Assembly (NCBI RefSeq): GCF_016278365.1
Contig: NZ_JADQBZ010000004.1
Location: 173,166 to 237,165, forward strand
Direction of reading: 5' to 3'
From: Methanolobus sp.
Lineage (GTDB): Archaea; Halobacteriota; Methanosarcinia; Methanosarcinales; Methanosarcinaceae
DNA: 64,000 nt
Numbering within the stretch: position 1 is the stretch's first letter; each line of letters starts with the position of its first letter. The position numbers and the translations under genes are program-made. Positions 1 to 9,337 of this stretch are shown one piece after another. Under the pieces are notes generated by a model. The model was not told the origin of the DNA. It saw nothing but the letters and a program-made list of their open reading frames with translations, and made no database searches.

Positions 1-906
1 CATTCTCTCCTGTGACTCCGATATAAGTATCTCATAGGGAACCATGCCTTCTTCGCGAAGTATCACATTATCGGCGATTATGTACATTCCAAGGTTACCC
101 TTGGCAGCCATCTCTGAACTGGCACCGGCAAGCCCGGCAGCTCCAAGGTCCCTGCAGGCTTTGACATATCCGTTCCTGATTGCCTCAAGGGTCGCTTCTA
201 TCGCCAGCTTCTCAGTAAAAGGGTCACCGATCTGTATGCTGGGCCTGTCTTGCGCTTCTGATTCTTCCGAAAGGTCCCTGGAGGCAAAGGATGCACCGCC
301 AAGTCCGTCCCTGCCTGTAGTCGAACCCATGAGGATGAGTTTGTTGCCTGCTTTTTGTGCACATGCCGTTACTATGTCTTCCTCACGTGCAAGGCCTACC
401 GCTACAACATTCACAAGGGGGTTGCCGCTATATGCCTCGTCAAAGAAAGCCTCTCCACGGACAACAGGTACTCCGATACAGTTCCCATAACCTGCAATAC
501 CCTCAATGATATGTTCAAAGAGGTAGAGGTTCTTGGGACTGTTAAGCGGTCCGAAGTATAGAGGGTCCATCAATGCTATCGGACGCGCACCCATGGATAT
601 TATGTCACGTACTATTCCTCCAACGCCTGTCGCTGCCCCATTGTAAGGGTCCACATAAGAGGGATGGTTGTGACTTTCCATTCCTATGGCAAGTACCCAT
701 CCATTACCAAAATTGACAATGGCAGCATCGTCCCCTGGTCCGATGATCACACGCTCGCCTGTAGTTGTAAAGGTTTTGAGCAGTGGTGCACTTGAGCGAT
801 ATGAGCAATGCTCGCTCCAGAGGTTCAGGAAACATCCCTGTTCCACCAGGTTCGGTTCCCTTCCCATCTTTTCAGTAACGATCTTAAAATCATTTTCAGA
901 TAACAT
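1..906 (-). CDS. purL: Phosphoribosylformylglycinamidine synthase large subunit (partial, 5' part)
   Basis: Not in the ORF track because it runs off the left edge. Reading the minus strand from the ATG at 906 gives 302 open codons to base 1. PurL makes FGAM from FGAR, ATP and glutamine-derived ammonia in purine synthesis. Seen: SEHC at residues 31-34, which carries the conserved His, then the ESHNHPS...[12 protein letters not shown] block, the family's nucleotide/Mg signature, and later [17 protein letters not shown]. The start is preceded by GAGG at short spacing and a TTTTAAAG box about 40 bases upstream. The C-terminal half lies outside the window. The archaeal small-PurL type working with PurS and PurQ is expected but those genes are not visible. 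The + strand ORFs over this stretch are shadows. Confidence 0.95.
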   Translation of the reverse strand, partial: MLSENDFKIVTEKMGREPNLVEQGCFLNLWSEHCSYRSSAPLLKTFTTTGERVIIGPGDDAAIVNFGNGWVLAIGMESHNHPSYVDPYNGAATGVGGIVRDIISMGARPIALMDPLYFGPLNSPKNLYLFEHIIEGIAGYGNCIGVPVVRGEAFFDEAYSGNPLVNVVAVGLAREEDIVTACAQKAGNKLILMGSTTGRDGLGGASFASRDLSEESEAQDRPSIQIGDPFTEKLAIEATLEAIRNGYVKACRDLGAAGLAGASSEMAAKGNLGMYIIADNVILREEGMVPYEILISESQERM

Positions 907-942
907 TCATGTGCCTCGGTATTAAACTCAAGATTAACTAGG

Positions 943-951
943 CTTTTAAAG
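943..951 (-). promoter_or_regulatory. TATA box for purL
   Basis: On the minus strand the motif CTTTAAAAG lies 37-45 bases before the purL ATG. An archaeal start site about 25 bases downstream would leave a leader of roughly 15 bases containing the GAGG ribosome site. Assigned by position and motif only. Confidence 0.5.
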
Positions 952-1055
952 CACGCGGAAACTAATAAACGTTTCTTTAAGGAACGCGGGACTGTCAGGC
1001 ACCAGATACAAAGATGTAGTCTGATGACTTAAAAGGTGGTGGAAATATATCTTTC

Positions 1056-1412
1056 TTAGCACTCATTCCTGAATGTTAGTATATCCCCAACTCTAAGCCC
1101 TGCCTTTTTTGCTTTGCCTTTATTAGTTTCGATTATATATTTTACCCTTGTTCCGGATGAACACAGGCCTGTCCATGGCCGAAGCCTGCATATCTTTACT
1201 ATCCTCTTGTTCTCATCAAGGAACAGGACATCTATTGCAAAAGCGACAAAAAGCATATGTAAAGATACCTTTTTACTCTTGTTCATAACAAAGATAAGGG
1301 CGTAATCTTCAGGAATATTCTTTCTGAACATCAGGCCAAGTGCCTGCTTATAAATGCTACAGGCAAATTCGGTACTTGTAGCAACATATTCACCACTAGG
1401 TTTTAATATCAT
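1056..1412 (-). CDS. DUF192 (UPF0127) family protein
   Basis: A 118-residue protein with the DUF192 pattern: a GLMFRKNIPEDYALIFV segment followed by hydrophobic strands, FAIDVLFLD, and the closing turn KAGLRVGDILTF. The family adopts a small beta fold and has no established biochemical role. Archaeal members are often single-domain and cytosolic, as here; I see no signal peptide. The gene faces away from aIF1 across an 83-base gap. No clear SD precedes the ATG, so a short or absent leader is possible. Start and end follow the ORF track. Confidence 0.85.
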   Translation of the reverse strand: MILKPSGEYVATSTEFACSIYKQALGLMFRKNIPEDYALIFVMNKSKKVSLHMLFVAFAIDVLFLDENKRIVKICRLRPWTGLCSSGTRVKYIIETNKGKAKKAGLRVGDILTFRNEC

Positions 1413-1495
1413 TGTTGTTTACTTTAATCATCTATTTTAATTTAAAACTATGTAGCGTTTAAAATAGGTAATAATCCCGGAGGATAAATCAAAAG

Positions 1496-1804
1496 ATGAG
1501 TTCTGAAATGTGTTCGGTATGTGGCCTGCCAAAGGAACTTTGCATATGCGAAGAAGTAGCAAAGGAGCAGCAAAGGATAACGGTAAAGGTGAATAGAAGA
1601 CGTTATGGAAAAGAAGTCACTGTTGTAGAAGGCTTTGATGCCCATGAGATTGATCTTCATGAACTCTCTACGTACCTGAAGTCCAAGTTCGCATGTGGAG
1701 GGACTGTCAAAGGCACTGGTGTGGAACTGCAAGGTAACCACATAGGACGCATGAAGGATGTTCTGGTTGAACGGGGTTTCTCTCCGGATCAGATAAAGGA
1801 TTGA
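1496..1804 (+). CDS. Translation initiation factor aIF1 (SUI1 family)
   Basis: The 102-residue product matches archaeal IF1/SUI1, which binds the small ribosomal subunit and monitors start-codon choice. Residues 6-19 carry a cysteine pair pattern ([13 protein letters not shown]), the zinc-binding N-terminus common in archaeal members. The SUI1 core follows, with [17 protein letters not shown] and the helix [23 protein letters not shown] ribosome site lies about ten bases before the ATG. It is transcribed alone ahead of nifS. The product matters here because two genes in this window appear to use unusual start codons. Confidence 0.95.
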   Translation: MSSEMCSVCGLPKELCICEEVAKEQQRITVKVNRRRYGKEVTVVEGFDAHEIDLHELSTYLKSKFACGGTVKGTGVELQGNHIGRMKDVLVERGFSPDQIKD

Positions 1805-1921
1805 ATATCCTATTCCTTGATACTTTTATATAGCTTATTTTCAGGACAGGGATCGTTTTCCCTGCCTTTACATTTAGTGGCGGTGTGCAGGGTATTTATT
1901 TGTTAAACACATCCTCTATCA

Positions 1922-3094
1922 ATGATGGATATTATGAAGCGCATATATATGGACCACAGTGCAACCACGCCGGTAGACCCCTTGGTTGTGGATGCTATGC
2001 TTCCTTATTTTTCGGAAAGGTTTGGCAATTCATCAAGTCTGCACTCTTTCGGGCAGGAAGCCGATGAGGCGCTTTCCCTGGCACGTGCCCAGGTTGCGGA
2101 TTCCATTGGTGCTCAGGCAGAGGAGGTCATATTCACTAGCGGGGGCACTGAATCTGATAACATTGCCATTCAGGGTGTTATATCACGGGATTCGGGAAAA
2201 AAGCAACACATCATTACATCGGTCATAGAGCATCCTGCCGTTCTCAGCACATGTGATTTCATGAAGGGCATAGGCCATGATATCACCTACGTGCCAGTAA
2301 GCAGTGAAGGTATTGTGAATGTGGACGATATCGAGAAGGCCATCAGGGATGACACTGTGCTTATAAGTGTTATGCATGCAAACAATGAGATAGGCACCAT
2401 ACAGCCTATAGAAGAGATTGCGAAGATAGCAAAGGATAATGATGTGTATCTGCACACTGATGCTGTGCAATCAGTTGGCAAGATACCTGTGGATGTGAAC
2501 AAGCTCGGTGTGGACATGCTTTCAATATCCTCTCATAAGTTGCACGGGCCAAAAGGCGTAGGTGCACTATATGTACGTGAAGGTACTCTCCTGAAGCCTG
2601 TCACTTTCGGTGGAGGGCACGAATCGGGCCTGCGTCCGGGTACCGAGAACATCCCTGGTATTGTGGGCTTTGCGAAAGCATCTTCTATTGCGAAAGAGCG
2701 CCTTGCAATTGACTCGTCTCAGATGGGAAGGCTTCGTGATTCTATTATTAAGAAAGTATTTGATACTATAGATGATGTCCGCCTTAACGGTCATGCTACA
2801 AAAAGACTGCCAAACAATGCCAATCTCAGTTTCAGGTATGTGGAAGGTGAATCAATGCTTATGCTACTTGACATAGCAGGCATTGCTATATCTACCGGTT
2901 CTGCTTGCTCGTCCAGGTCCCGGCATGCATCCCATGTGCTAGACTCCATCGGGCTTGATCCGGATTATGTCCACGGCTCTATCAGGATAAGCCTGGGCAG
3001 GGATAACACCATGGAGGAGGTAGATTATCTTGCAGGGACATTGCGGGAGACTGTGTCAAAGCTCAGGCAGATATCCTCCCCGGCAAAATGCTGA
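1922..3094 (+). CDS. nifS: Cysteine desulfurase (NifS/IscS type)
   Basis: PLP enzyme that takes sulfur from cysteine for Fe-S cluster assembly. Visible are the N-terminal MDHSATTPVDP, the PLP lysine in SISSHKLHGPKGVGALY near residue 205, and the active-site cysteine at about residue 329 in STGSACSSRSRHASHVL. The ACSS loop is of the NifS/IscS class I kind. At 390 residues it is full length. Alternative start: the ATG at 1934 (MKRIYMDHS), which would fit family N-termini better; neither has a strong SD. It is followed after 19 bases by the scaffold gene, so the pair forms a minimal ISC operon with no HscA/HscB or ferredoxin nearby. Confidence 0.95.
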   Translation: MMDIMKRIYMDHSATTPVDPLVVDAMLPYFSERFGNSSSLHSFGQEADEALSLARAQVADSIGAQAEEVIFTSGGTESDNIAIQGVISRDSGKKQHIITSVIEHPAVLSTCDFMKGIGHDITYVPVSSEGIVNVDDIEKAIRDDTVLISVMHANNEIGTIQPIEEIAKIAKDNDVYLHTDAVQSVGKIPVDVNKLGVDMLSISSHKLHGPKGVGALYVREGTLLKPVTFGGGHESGLRPGTENIPGIVGFAKASSIAKERLAIDSSQMGRLRDSIIKKVFDTIDDVRLNGHATKRLPNNANLSFRYVEGESMLMLLDIAGIAISTGSACSSRSRHASHVLDSIGLDPDYVHGSIRISLGRDNTMEEVDYLAGTLRETVSKLRQISSPAKC

Positions 3095-3113
3095 ATATAA
3101 CCGGAGAAATGAC

Positions 3114-3479
3114 ATGTATTCAAAGAAGATAATCGAAGAATTTACAAATCCAAAGAATGTCGGGATAATTGAAAATGCTGATGGTGTCGGTGAGGTTGGC
3201 AGTACTATCGATGGCGACGTTATTACTGTATATGTCAAGGTGAACGATGACGTGCTCACTGATGTAAAATTCAAAACATTCGGATGCGTCGTGGCAATCT
3301 CGACTTCCACTATGGTCACCCAGCTTGCAAAGGGAAAAACTGTTGACGAAGCTCTTACAATTTCTAATGAGGATGTTCAGAATGCCTTGGGTGGACTCCC
3401 TTCGGGAAAGGACAGATGCTCAGGGTTTGCCTTGGATGCTTTGCATAAAGCCATTGAGGACTACCGTAATAAAGCATGA
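3114..3479 (+). CDS. nifU: NifU/IscU-like Fe-S scaffold with altered ligand residues
   Basis: The ORF track starts at 3030, but the ATG at 3114 has GGAG ten bases upstream and gives the family N-terminus MYSKKIIEEFTNPKNVG; 121 residues. In IscU proteins the cluster or zinc is held by three Cys, an Asp and a His. The middle Cys is present (FKTFGCVVAIS) and the last is present (KDRCSGFALDA). The first, normally in a VCGD motif, reads TIDGDV here, so Cys is replaced by Asp, and the usual His before the last Cys is Arg. It pairs with nifS. It is either a specialised scaffold or carrier with two Cys ligands, or a degenerating paralogue whose canonical copy is elsewhere. Confidence 0.88.
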   Translation: MYSKKIIEEFTNPKNVGIIENADGVGEVGSTIDGDVITVYVKVNDDVLTDVKFKTFGCVVAISTSTMVTQLAKGKTVDEALTISNEDVQNALGGLPSGKDRCSGFALDALHKAIEDYRNKA

Positions 3480-3505
3480 ATAATTGAAAAACAGGGGAAA
3501 TTCCA

Positions 3506-3868
3506 GTGAAGACTACATGTGAGATCATGGTGCAAAGGGTGCTGCCTGCCATACGTGCAGAGATAGCTCGTATTATCATATCTGAACGTGGCCGTACCCA
3601 GCAGGAAGCGGCTGAGATCCTGGGTCTCTCAAGGGCGGCCGTGTCCCAGTATCTGAGTGAGAAAAGGGGTGCTGAAGTTGGCCTTTCGGAGGATACTCAG
3701 GAAGAAATACGCAAATTCGCTTTCCAGCTCCTTCAGGGTCTGACTCATAAGGAACAGGTAACTGGCATGTGCAATATATGTAAATATGTCCAGTTGTCCG
3801 GCTGGTTGAATAAGAATGAGCCTGATGCAGGCTATTGCGTCCTTTGCGGAGATCCTAAAAGCCATTGA
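3506..3868 (+). CDS. HTH transcription regulator with C-terminal zinc ribbon-like motif
   Basis: A 120-residue protein starting with GTG, supported by AGGGG nine bases upstream. Residues 30-55 form a Cro/XRE-type helix-turn-helix (TQQEAAEILGLSRAAVSQY). The C-terminus has CNIC and CVLC pairs (Cys 89, 92, 111, 114) suited to bind one metal ion. This layout matches a conserved archaeal family of predicted regulators. It follows nifSU by 26 bases and its stop overlaps the start of nreA, so it could report metal or Fe-S status, but no target is known. An iron-sulfur cluster in place of zinc at the four cysteines is an alternative. Confidence 0.8.
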   Translation: MKTTCEIMVQRVLPAIRAEIARIIISERGRTQQEAAEILGLSRAAVSQYLSEKRGAEVGLSEDTQEEIRKFAFQLLQGLTHKEQVTGMCNICKYVQLSGWLNKNEPDAGYCVLCGDPKSH

Positions 3869-5088
3869 ATAGCAGTCTCTGTATTAAATGCAAGGGCAAA
3901 GGGCTTTGTGGCCGTCCCTTCTGCCCTATACTTGAGAAATTCAGGTCTATAGAGACATCTTTTTCCGGTATTACTGGCGAGACCTCTATTTTCGGGGCAT
4001 CACCACCTTCTGTTTTTGTAGGCCGGCACAATTATCCGGAAGTCAGGGCCGGGCCCATGATCCCGCCTCAGCTTGGAGGAGATGAGGCCAGTCTGCTTGA
4101 AGACCCAAAAGCTCTGTTGAAAATGGGGATCCAGGATATCATCTCATCGCGCTCAAGGTTGGTAAGGGCAAGCACTGGTGTAAATGTCAAAAATGCTCGC
4201 AATACTGATAATCCCCTCATTGAAAAGTCCCAGGAACTGGCCCTGTCTAAAAAACCGGTGGATACAGAAGCGTGGTTTAGCAAGCCTATCCGGAATAAGC
4301 TTAAGTTTGATAACGTATTGACTCCCATGGGTCCGTCCGGTGAACTGAAGGATTTCGATATAACTGAGAACCCCCGGGTTCCCCGGAAAGTGGATTCTTT
4401 GGTTTATGATACAGATGCTCTTGCAAAGGATGCCATCTCCGAACTGTGGGGAAGCAACATACCTGCTGAACATATAACTCGCCTTCTTTCCATAGGTCTG
4501 CTGGGACAGGAGAGGCGTCTGGTGCCGACCCGCTGGTCTATTACTGCTGTTGATGACATGGTCGGGAAGCAACTGCTTATGAAAATACGGGACTACCAGC
4601 AGGTAAGCAATGTGTGCGTTTTCAGCGGAGGAGCGTTTGGCAACCACTTTGAGATCATGATGATCCCAAGGAGCTTCACCTTTGAACTTATTGAGGTATG
4701 GATGCCGCAGGCAGTCTGGACCGGAGGTACCACGTGGATAGAATCCGATAGTGAGGATCTCAGCGGAAAGAAAGGCTATTCAAATCTTGCCGGCGGCTAC
4801 TATGCAGCAAGGCTGGCAGCTCTGGAACATATGAGTTCTATCCGAAGGCAGGCATCGGTGTTCATGGTGCGCGAGATAAGGCCCGAATACTGGGCTCCTC
4901 TGGGAGTCTGGGTTGTGCGTGAGGCAGCCCGTGCGGCCCTGGAAGCGCAGCCACAGGTATTCGGGTCCGTGGAAGAGGCGCTCATGGGTATGTCCTCTCG
5001 TCTGCGTACTCCTTCAAGTAAGTGGATGGAAAAAGCAAAGATGCTTTGCAATATAAGGGCACAGCGTACTCTTGATTCCTTTTTTTGA
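3865..5088 (+). CDS. nreA: NreA-type archaeal DNA repair protein with PCNA-binding tail
   Basis: A 407-residue Nre-family protein (former DUF650/DUF651), an archaeal family linked genetically to DNA damage tolerance. Residues 6-20 hold a Cys cluster (CIKCKGKGLCGRPFC) that fits a zinc finger. The core contains the conserved FVGRHNYPEVRAGPM and LLGQERRLVPTRWSITA blocks. The last eight residues, QRTLDSFF, are a textbook PIP box (QxxLxxFF), so binding to the sliding clamp is expected. Translation begins at a TTG that overlaps the TGA of the HTH gene (TTGA), implying translational coupling. No alternative downstream ATG would keep the zinc finger. Confidence 0.92.
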   Translation: MNSSLCIKCKGKGLCGRPFCPILEKFRSIETSFSGITGETSIFGASPPSVFVGRHNYPEVRAGPMIPPQLGGDEASLLEDPKALLKMGIQDIISSRSRLVRASTGVNVKNARNTDNPLIEKSQELALSKKPVDTEAWFSKPIRNKLKFDNVLTPMGPSGELKDFDITENPRVPRKVDSLVYDTDALAKDAISELWGSNIPAEHITRLLSIGLLGQERRLVPTRWSITAVDDMVGKQLLMKIRDYQQVSNVCVFSGGAFGNHFEIMMIPRSFTFELIEVWMPQAVWTGGTTWIESDSEDLSGKKGYSNLAGGYYAARLAALEHMSSIRRQASVFMVREIRPEYWAPLGVWVVREAARAALEAQPQVFGSVEEALMGMSSRLRTPSSKWMEKAKMLCNIRAQRTLDSFF

Positions 5089-5109
5089 CAACAGGTCATA
5101 TCCCCTTTG

Positions 5110-5156
5110 CCTATGTATTCCTATATATTCCTATATAGTAGTATGTAGTTTAAATA
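5110..5156 (+). promoter_or_regulatory. Phosphate transporter promoter with helically phased repeats
   Basis: Three consecutive 10-base units, CCTATGTATT, CCTATATATT and CCTATATAGT, occupy 5110-5139. They are followed by the likely TATA box TTTAAATA at 5149-5156, about 65 bases before the pit start codon. A ten-base period places the units on one face of the helix, as for cooperative binding of an activator upstream of TATA. The regulator is unknown. The motif could also be a chance AT-rich run, but the conserved CCTAT heads argue against that. Confidence 0.45.
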
Positions 5157-5220
5157 AGGCAGCTTTATCTATATATGGTCCGTAGCCGTACTAAAAAATC
5201 ATATTGAGGAATCTCACAAA

Positions 5221-6258
5221 ATGGAATTATTTGATCCACTTGTAATTATGCTTATCATCGCAGGCCTATATATGGCATGGAACATTGGTGCCAACGACCT
5301 GGCCAATGCCATGGGGACATCAGTAGGCAGCGGTGCGCTATCAATAAAGCAGGTCATTATTGTTGCAGCTGTCTTTGAGTTCGCAGGCGCCGTTTTCTTC
5401 GGAAAGCGGGTTACCTCCACTATTGCCAAAGGCATAGTACCTATTGATTCGATAGCCATGACCGATACTAACCTTGTAGCTATTGGAATGCTTGCCGCCA
5501 TTCTTGCGGCAGGTTTCTGGATCACCCTTGCAACCTTTTACAACCTTCCTGTCTCAACGACTCACTCTATTGTTGGTGCTGTATTAGGTTTTGGCCTGAT
5601 AGCTGCATATAATGGTATCATCGGATTTAACGACATAAACTGGCCTGTCCTTTTCAAGATTGTTGGCAGCTGGCTGATATCTCCTGTACTTGGTGCCCTG
5701 CTTGCCTACATCATCTTTTCCCTGATTAGGTATTTCATATTACAGAAAAGCGATGATCCTTACAGGATAGAGAAGAAATTTGTCTTCCTTCAGGTAGCCA
5801 CTGCATGCTTTATTGCGTTCGCACATGGCTCAAATGACGTGGCAAATGCTGTGGGTCCTCTGTATGCGGCCCTTAATGCACTTGACATGGCAGGAGTAAC
5901 AGTTCCCCTCTGGGTAATGATCATGGGGGGCTTTGGCATGGTCTTCGGTCTTGCGACATGGGGCTATCGTGTTATAGAAACTATTGGGACAAAGATCACA
6001 GAACTCACTCCTACAAGAGGTTTCTCTGCTGAGTTTGCCACCGCGACAGTTGTGGTAATGCATAGCTATATCGCTCTTCCCATCTCCACCACGCATACTC
6101 TTGTAGGTTCCGTTATAGGTGTAGGTCTGGCAGGAGGACTTGCAGCGGTTGATTTAAGTGTTATAGGAAAGATATTTCTCTCCTGGGTAATCACTGTGCC
6201 TGTGGCAGCATTGACATCCGCGCTGATATTTGTAGGACTGTTAGGGATTGGAATATGA
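5221..6258 (+). CDS. pit: Inorganic phosphate transporter, PiT family
   Basis: A 345-residue polytopic membrane protein with the duplicated PiT signature: [10 protein letters not shown] near residue 23 and [12 protein letters not shown] near residue 202. Each is followed by a membrane-helix set, about ten helices in all. PiT carriers move metal-phosphate complexes or phosphate with cations. The ATG lies just after GGAATCTCACAAA, a weak SD. The next gene encodes a DUF47 (PhoU-like) protein whose ATG overlaps this stop (ATGA), the standard pit-DUF47 pair. Regulation probably involves the repeats upstream. Confidence 0.95.
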   Translation: MELFDPLVIMLIIAGLYMAWNIGANDLANAMGTSVGSGALSIKQVIIVAAVFEFAGAVFFGKRVTSTIAKGIVPIDSIAMTDTNLVAIGMLAAILAAGFWITLATFYNLPVSTTHSIVGAVLGFGLIAAYNGIIGFNDINWPVLFKIVGSWLISPVLGALLAYIIFSLIRYFILQKSDDPYRIEKKFVFLQVATACFIAFAHGSNDVANAVGPLYAALNALDMAGVTVPLWVMIMGGFGMVFGLATWGYRVIETIGTKITELTPTRGFSAEFATATVVVMHSYIALPISTTHTLVGSVIGVGLAGGLAAVDLSVIGKIFLSWVITVPVAALTSALIFVGLLGIGI

Positions 6259-6944
6259 AGAAAGAATACATTCGCTCGGTTTTGAATATATTTGCAAGTT
6301 CCCCATTCAAGCCCCTGTGCATACATGCAAACAAGGGCGGAGATTGCGTTAGGAAATTAAGTGAATCCGTACACGCTTTCTGTGAGGGAGACATGGAAAC
6401 GGTTGAGAGGCTTAACCATGAGATCGATGACATTGAGCACGAAGCGGATGTCATCAAGCAGACCATCCGGGGGGAGCTCTCCTCCTCTATAATGCTTCCT
6501 GTGCATGCTACTGATTTGCTCAACTTCCTTAAACCACAGGATTCCATATCCGATGAGGCTCAGGAAGTTTCCTACTGGCTAACATTGCGCAGATTCGATG
6601 CCCCTCCCGAGATACACAATGGTTTTGGGGAACTGATGGGAAGAACACTTGCAACCGTTGAGCAGTACGAGAAATTGGTTGACACCCTTAGCGAACTGCT
6701 TGAATCCTCTTTCAGTAAAAGGGATGTTGACGACACTCTTTCACTGGTCGTGGAAGTTGAGGAAATGGAGCATCAGGTCGATGTTATAGAAAAGGATCTG
6801 GTGAGGAAAATCTTCCATAATGAGGATGTGCTCGGAGGTGTGGGTGTTTTCCACCTTACACGGTTGGTCATGGGTATTGGGAAAATAGCAGACAACGCGG
6901 AGCATGCTGCTGACAGGCTGAGGACCATGGTCCTGAGGAGATGA
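6255..6944 (+). CDS. DUF47/PhoU-like phosphate transport accessory protein
   Basis: A 229-residue, largely helical protein of the DUF47 (TIGR00153) family. It shows the PhoU-like pattern of acid-rich helices ([19 protein letters not shown] and [17 protein letters not shown]), which in relatives bind metal clusters. Such proteins are encoded next to PiT carriers and are thought to control them. The four-base overlap with pit shows co-translation. An oligo-T stretch follows the stop, so the operon ends here. Confidence 0.92.
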   Translation: MKKEYIRSVLNIFASSPFKPLCIHANKGGDCVRKLSESVHAFCEGDMETVERLNHEIDDIEHEADVIKQTIRGELSSSIMLPVHATDLLNFLKPQDSISDEAQEVSYWLTLRRFDAPPEIHNGFGELMGRTLATVEQYEKLVDTLSELLESSFSKRDVDDTLSLVVEVEEMEHQVDVIEKDLVRKIFHNEDVLGGVGVFHLTRLVMGIGKIADNAEHAADRLRTMVLRR

Positions 6945-6949
6945 TCCTC

Positions 6950-6972
6950 GCCTTTTTCTTATTTTTTATTTG
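6950..6972 (+). terminator. Oligo-T terminator after pit-DUF47
   Basis: Directly after the DUF47 stop the + strand reads CTTTTTCTTATTTTTTATTT, the kind of U-rich run at which archaeal RNA polymerase stops. It overlaps the end of the convergent oxidoreductase gene. Confidence 0.55.
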
Positions 6973-8414
6973 TGAAGGTTACGGTCCTCATTCATTTTCT
7001 GCAGTAACTCGATGACCGAATAGGCTGCACGTGTGATGCCCATGCTACGGCTATCGGTATCGGTGCCTGCAACATAGAGGTTATTGATCGGCGTCCTCGC
7101 ATCTGCAAAATATCCGTTAATGGTCACTGCTGCCTTCTCCGGAATTGTGATCTGTTCGTGCTTCATCTGGATATGGTCTTCAATACAGGGGATAGCACGG
7201 AAAATCGTCTCATAGGCATTTTTGATTTCTGAGCTTTCGCTCTTTTCCTCTTTGATGATGAAGGAGAAACCTACAAGCTGCTTGCCCTTGGGTGCAAGGG
7301 ACGAGTCGTAGTTAGTGATGGGCATTGCCCAGTAGGGTTGGTTCTTGAACCAGATCTCTGATCCGATATAGTTGAATTCCTCAAGCAGGGAATCAAGCCC
7401 GAGCCATACTGTCAGGCTTTTTGTATGGTCCACACCTTTAAGTTCCTCTACATATGAGCTTGGCAATGTCTCGACCATCTTTGGAAGGTCCGTAACAAAT
7501 CCGGTGTAAACAACAGTATTTGCATAGTAGGTTTCATCTGCTTCAACACCGACAACCTTTCCGTTACTTGTAAGTATCTTCTTGACCTCGCATCCTGTCT
7601 TGATCTCCACGCTCTTTGGAAGAGAAAATAAAACTGCATTGAGGAGTGACTTCAATCCTTTTCGCGGGTATCCCTGAGAATAACTTACTTTGTTGGTGGC
7701 AAGCCTTCCAAGGGTTGTGAGTGGCTTGGATGCCTTGTTCATCCTTGTCTGCAGGGATGTGTGCAGGTTAGACGTCAATATGGATTTGAGAACTGGCTCA
7801 GTTTGCGGTTTTTCATGAACCTTCATAATACTTTCCATCTGCTCCTGAAGAACGCTGTCCCTGACAAAACTGCTACCTGAAAGAACTCTTTGCACAGATG
7901 TTTCTTTCATGTCTCTTCCCGAGAGGAAATATGAAATTGCATCCACAAAATCATAAGTGTCCTTTGATAGGTTATCAGACATGAAATCATAGACCGACTG
8001 CTTTGAAAGATCAATTCCAAATGTGAAGAGTGTCAGAGCTTTGGTAATAGCCTGTGAAACTACGATTCTGTCTTTTCTGGGTAGCACATCGAACGTAACA
8101 AAGTCTCTTACATTTGAGGGAACTTTAAGGAACTGGTCTTCGGTTCTTACATAATAGTGGCCATAGTCTTCAAAAACAGGCATGTAATCAAAATAATTGT
8201 CCATCAACCTTCTCAGCGGTCCCACTTCCAGATGTGTGATGGCGTGTGCACCTGTATCGACCTGGAAACCATCCACTACATAACTATTGCAGTTTCCACC
8301 TATGTTATTATTCTTTTCGAGGACCAGTACTTTATTTCCGTGTTTTGATAGTGTGAGTGCTGATAGCAGGCCGCTTATACCTGCACCTACAACTATTACG
8401 TCGTATTTCTCCAT
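6966..8414 (-). CDS. FAD-dependent oxidoreductase, phytoene desaturase-like
   Basis: The 482-residue protein begins with a dinucleotide-binding fold, VVVGAGISGLLSAL, followed by the acidic end of beta-2 (VLVLEKNNNIGGNC). It ends with the family's second FAD contact, LYVAGTDTDSRSMGITRAAYS. It belongs to the broad phytoene dehydrogenase/COG1233 group, which includes carotenoid desaturases, isoprenoid reductases and amine oxidase-like enzymes. In methanogens such enzymes could act on isoprenoid lipids or quinone-like carriers, but substrate cannot be read from sequence. It lies downstream of purC with a 46-base gap, probably a separate function. Confidence 0.85.
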   Translation of the reverse strand: MEKYDVIVVGAGISGLLSALTLSKHGNKVLVLEKNNNIGGNCNSYVVDGFQVDTGAHAITHLEVGPLRRLMDNYFDYMPVFEDYGHYYVRTEDQFLKVPSNVRDFVTFDVLPRKDRIVVSQAITKALTLFTFGIDLSKQSVYDFMSDNLSKDTYDFVDAISYFLSGRDMKETSVQRVLSGSSFVRDSVLQEQMESIMKVHEKPQTEPVLKSILTSNLHTSLQTRMNKASKPLTTLGRLATNKVSYSQGYPRKGLKSLLNAVLFSLPKSVEIKTGCEVKKILTSNGKVVGVEADETYYANTVVYTGFVTDLPKMVETLPSSYVEELKGVDHTKSLTVWLGLDSLLEEFNYIGSEIWFKNQPYWAMPITNYDSSLAPKGKQLVGFSFIIKEEKSESSEIKNAYETIFRAIPCIEDHIQMKHEQITIPEKAAVTINGYFADARTPINNLYVAGTDTDSRSMGITRAAYSVIELLQKMNEDRNLHK

Positions 8415-8460
8415 CCTTTCCCCTCAGACTGCGTATAAATGTAAAATAGTGAAAGAGATA

Positions 8461-9174
8461 TTACTCGAATATCTCTGGTACAATGCGTCTTGCGACTTCC
8501 TCATATGCCTTGGAAAGGTCTCCCTTGTCAAAGCGGAATATATCCTTATCCATGGACTGTCCCGTGCTCTTGTCCCATAACCTGCAGGTATCACAGGATA
8601 TCTCATCGGCCAGTACGATCTCCCCTCTCTTTCTTCCAAACTCAAGCTTAAAGTCCGGAAGCAGGAATCCTTTTGAATCCAGATACTTCACAAGGATATC
8701 GTTGATCTTTAGGGCCATGGCACGTATCTGGGCTATCTCTTCATATGTGGCAATTCCCATCGCGACGGCTATATCTTCATTGAGCATCGGATCTCCATGC
8801 TCATCGCTCTTGTAGTCCAGAACGATGACCGGCTTCTTGAAGACAGTTCCCTCTTTTATCGGATATTTGCGGGTAATGGAGCCGGCTGCGATGTTACGTG
8901 GTATGACCTCTATGAGAATTATCTCGACGGCATCGACAAGCATCTCTGTATCAGACACCATCTCTATATAGTGGGTCTTAATGCCTTCTTTCTCAAGCAT
9001 CTCGAATATCTTCTTTGAGATCTGGGCATTGTAATATCCTTTCTTTGCAGCCTCACTCTTTTTTTTTCCATCAAATGCTGTCAGGCTGTCCCTGAACTCA
9101 GCAATAAGTCTGTTTGGATTGTCGGTCTTGTATATGGTCTTTGCTTTCCCTGAATACAATTCTTCTTTTTTCAT
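8461..9174 (-). CDS. purC: SAICAR synthetase
   Basis: 237 residues, full length for the short archaeal/bacterial form. It joins aspartate to CAIR in purine synthesis. Seen: N-terminal [14 protein letters not shown], the [18 protein letters not shown] segment, the FKLEFGR element and the [13 protein letters not shown] motif near the end that binds nucleotide. A strong ribosome site, GAGGAGTGAT, lies just before the ATG. The gene faces away from nikR across a 163-base intergenic region. Confidence 0.96.
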   Translation of the reverse strand: MKKEELYSGKAKTIYKTDNPNRLIAEFRDSLTAFDGKKKSEAAKKGYYNAQISKKIFEMLEKEGIKTHYIEMVSDTEMLVDAVEIILIEVIPRNIAAGSITRKYPIKEGTVFKKPVIVLDYKSDEHGDPMLNEDIAVAMGIATYEEIAQIRAMALKINDILVKYLDSKGFLLPDFKLEFGRKRGEIVLADEISCDTCRLWDKSTGQSMDKDIFRFDKGDLSKAYEEVARRIVPEIFE

Positions 9175-9250
9175 AACATCACTCCTCTAAGGCATTCTAT
9201 GTTTTAATGTTTTATGCTTGGTATCGTATAACTATTTATGTCTTAATTTA

Positions 9251-9268
9251 TGTACTATAAGTGGTACA
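9251..9268 (+). promoter_or_regulatory. Inverted repeat in the purC-nikR divergent region
   Basis: TGTAC and GTACA flank an 8-base spacer, 70 bases before the nikR ATG. The position suits an operator for nikR or purC. It differs from the GTATGA-type NikR box of bacteria. A similar TGTAC/GTACA dyad occurs at the arsM start, so the motif may belong to a more general regulator. Confidence 0.3.
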
Positions 9269-9337
9269 AAATGTTATTACAGAATACATCTTGTTATTAT
9301 TTCAGACTAATACATATCATTTAAGGTGAATTCAACA

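Noticed and set aside
44-490. 148-residue + strand ORF
   Set aside because: Antisense shadow of purL, whose minus-strand frame shows clear family motifs.
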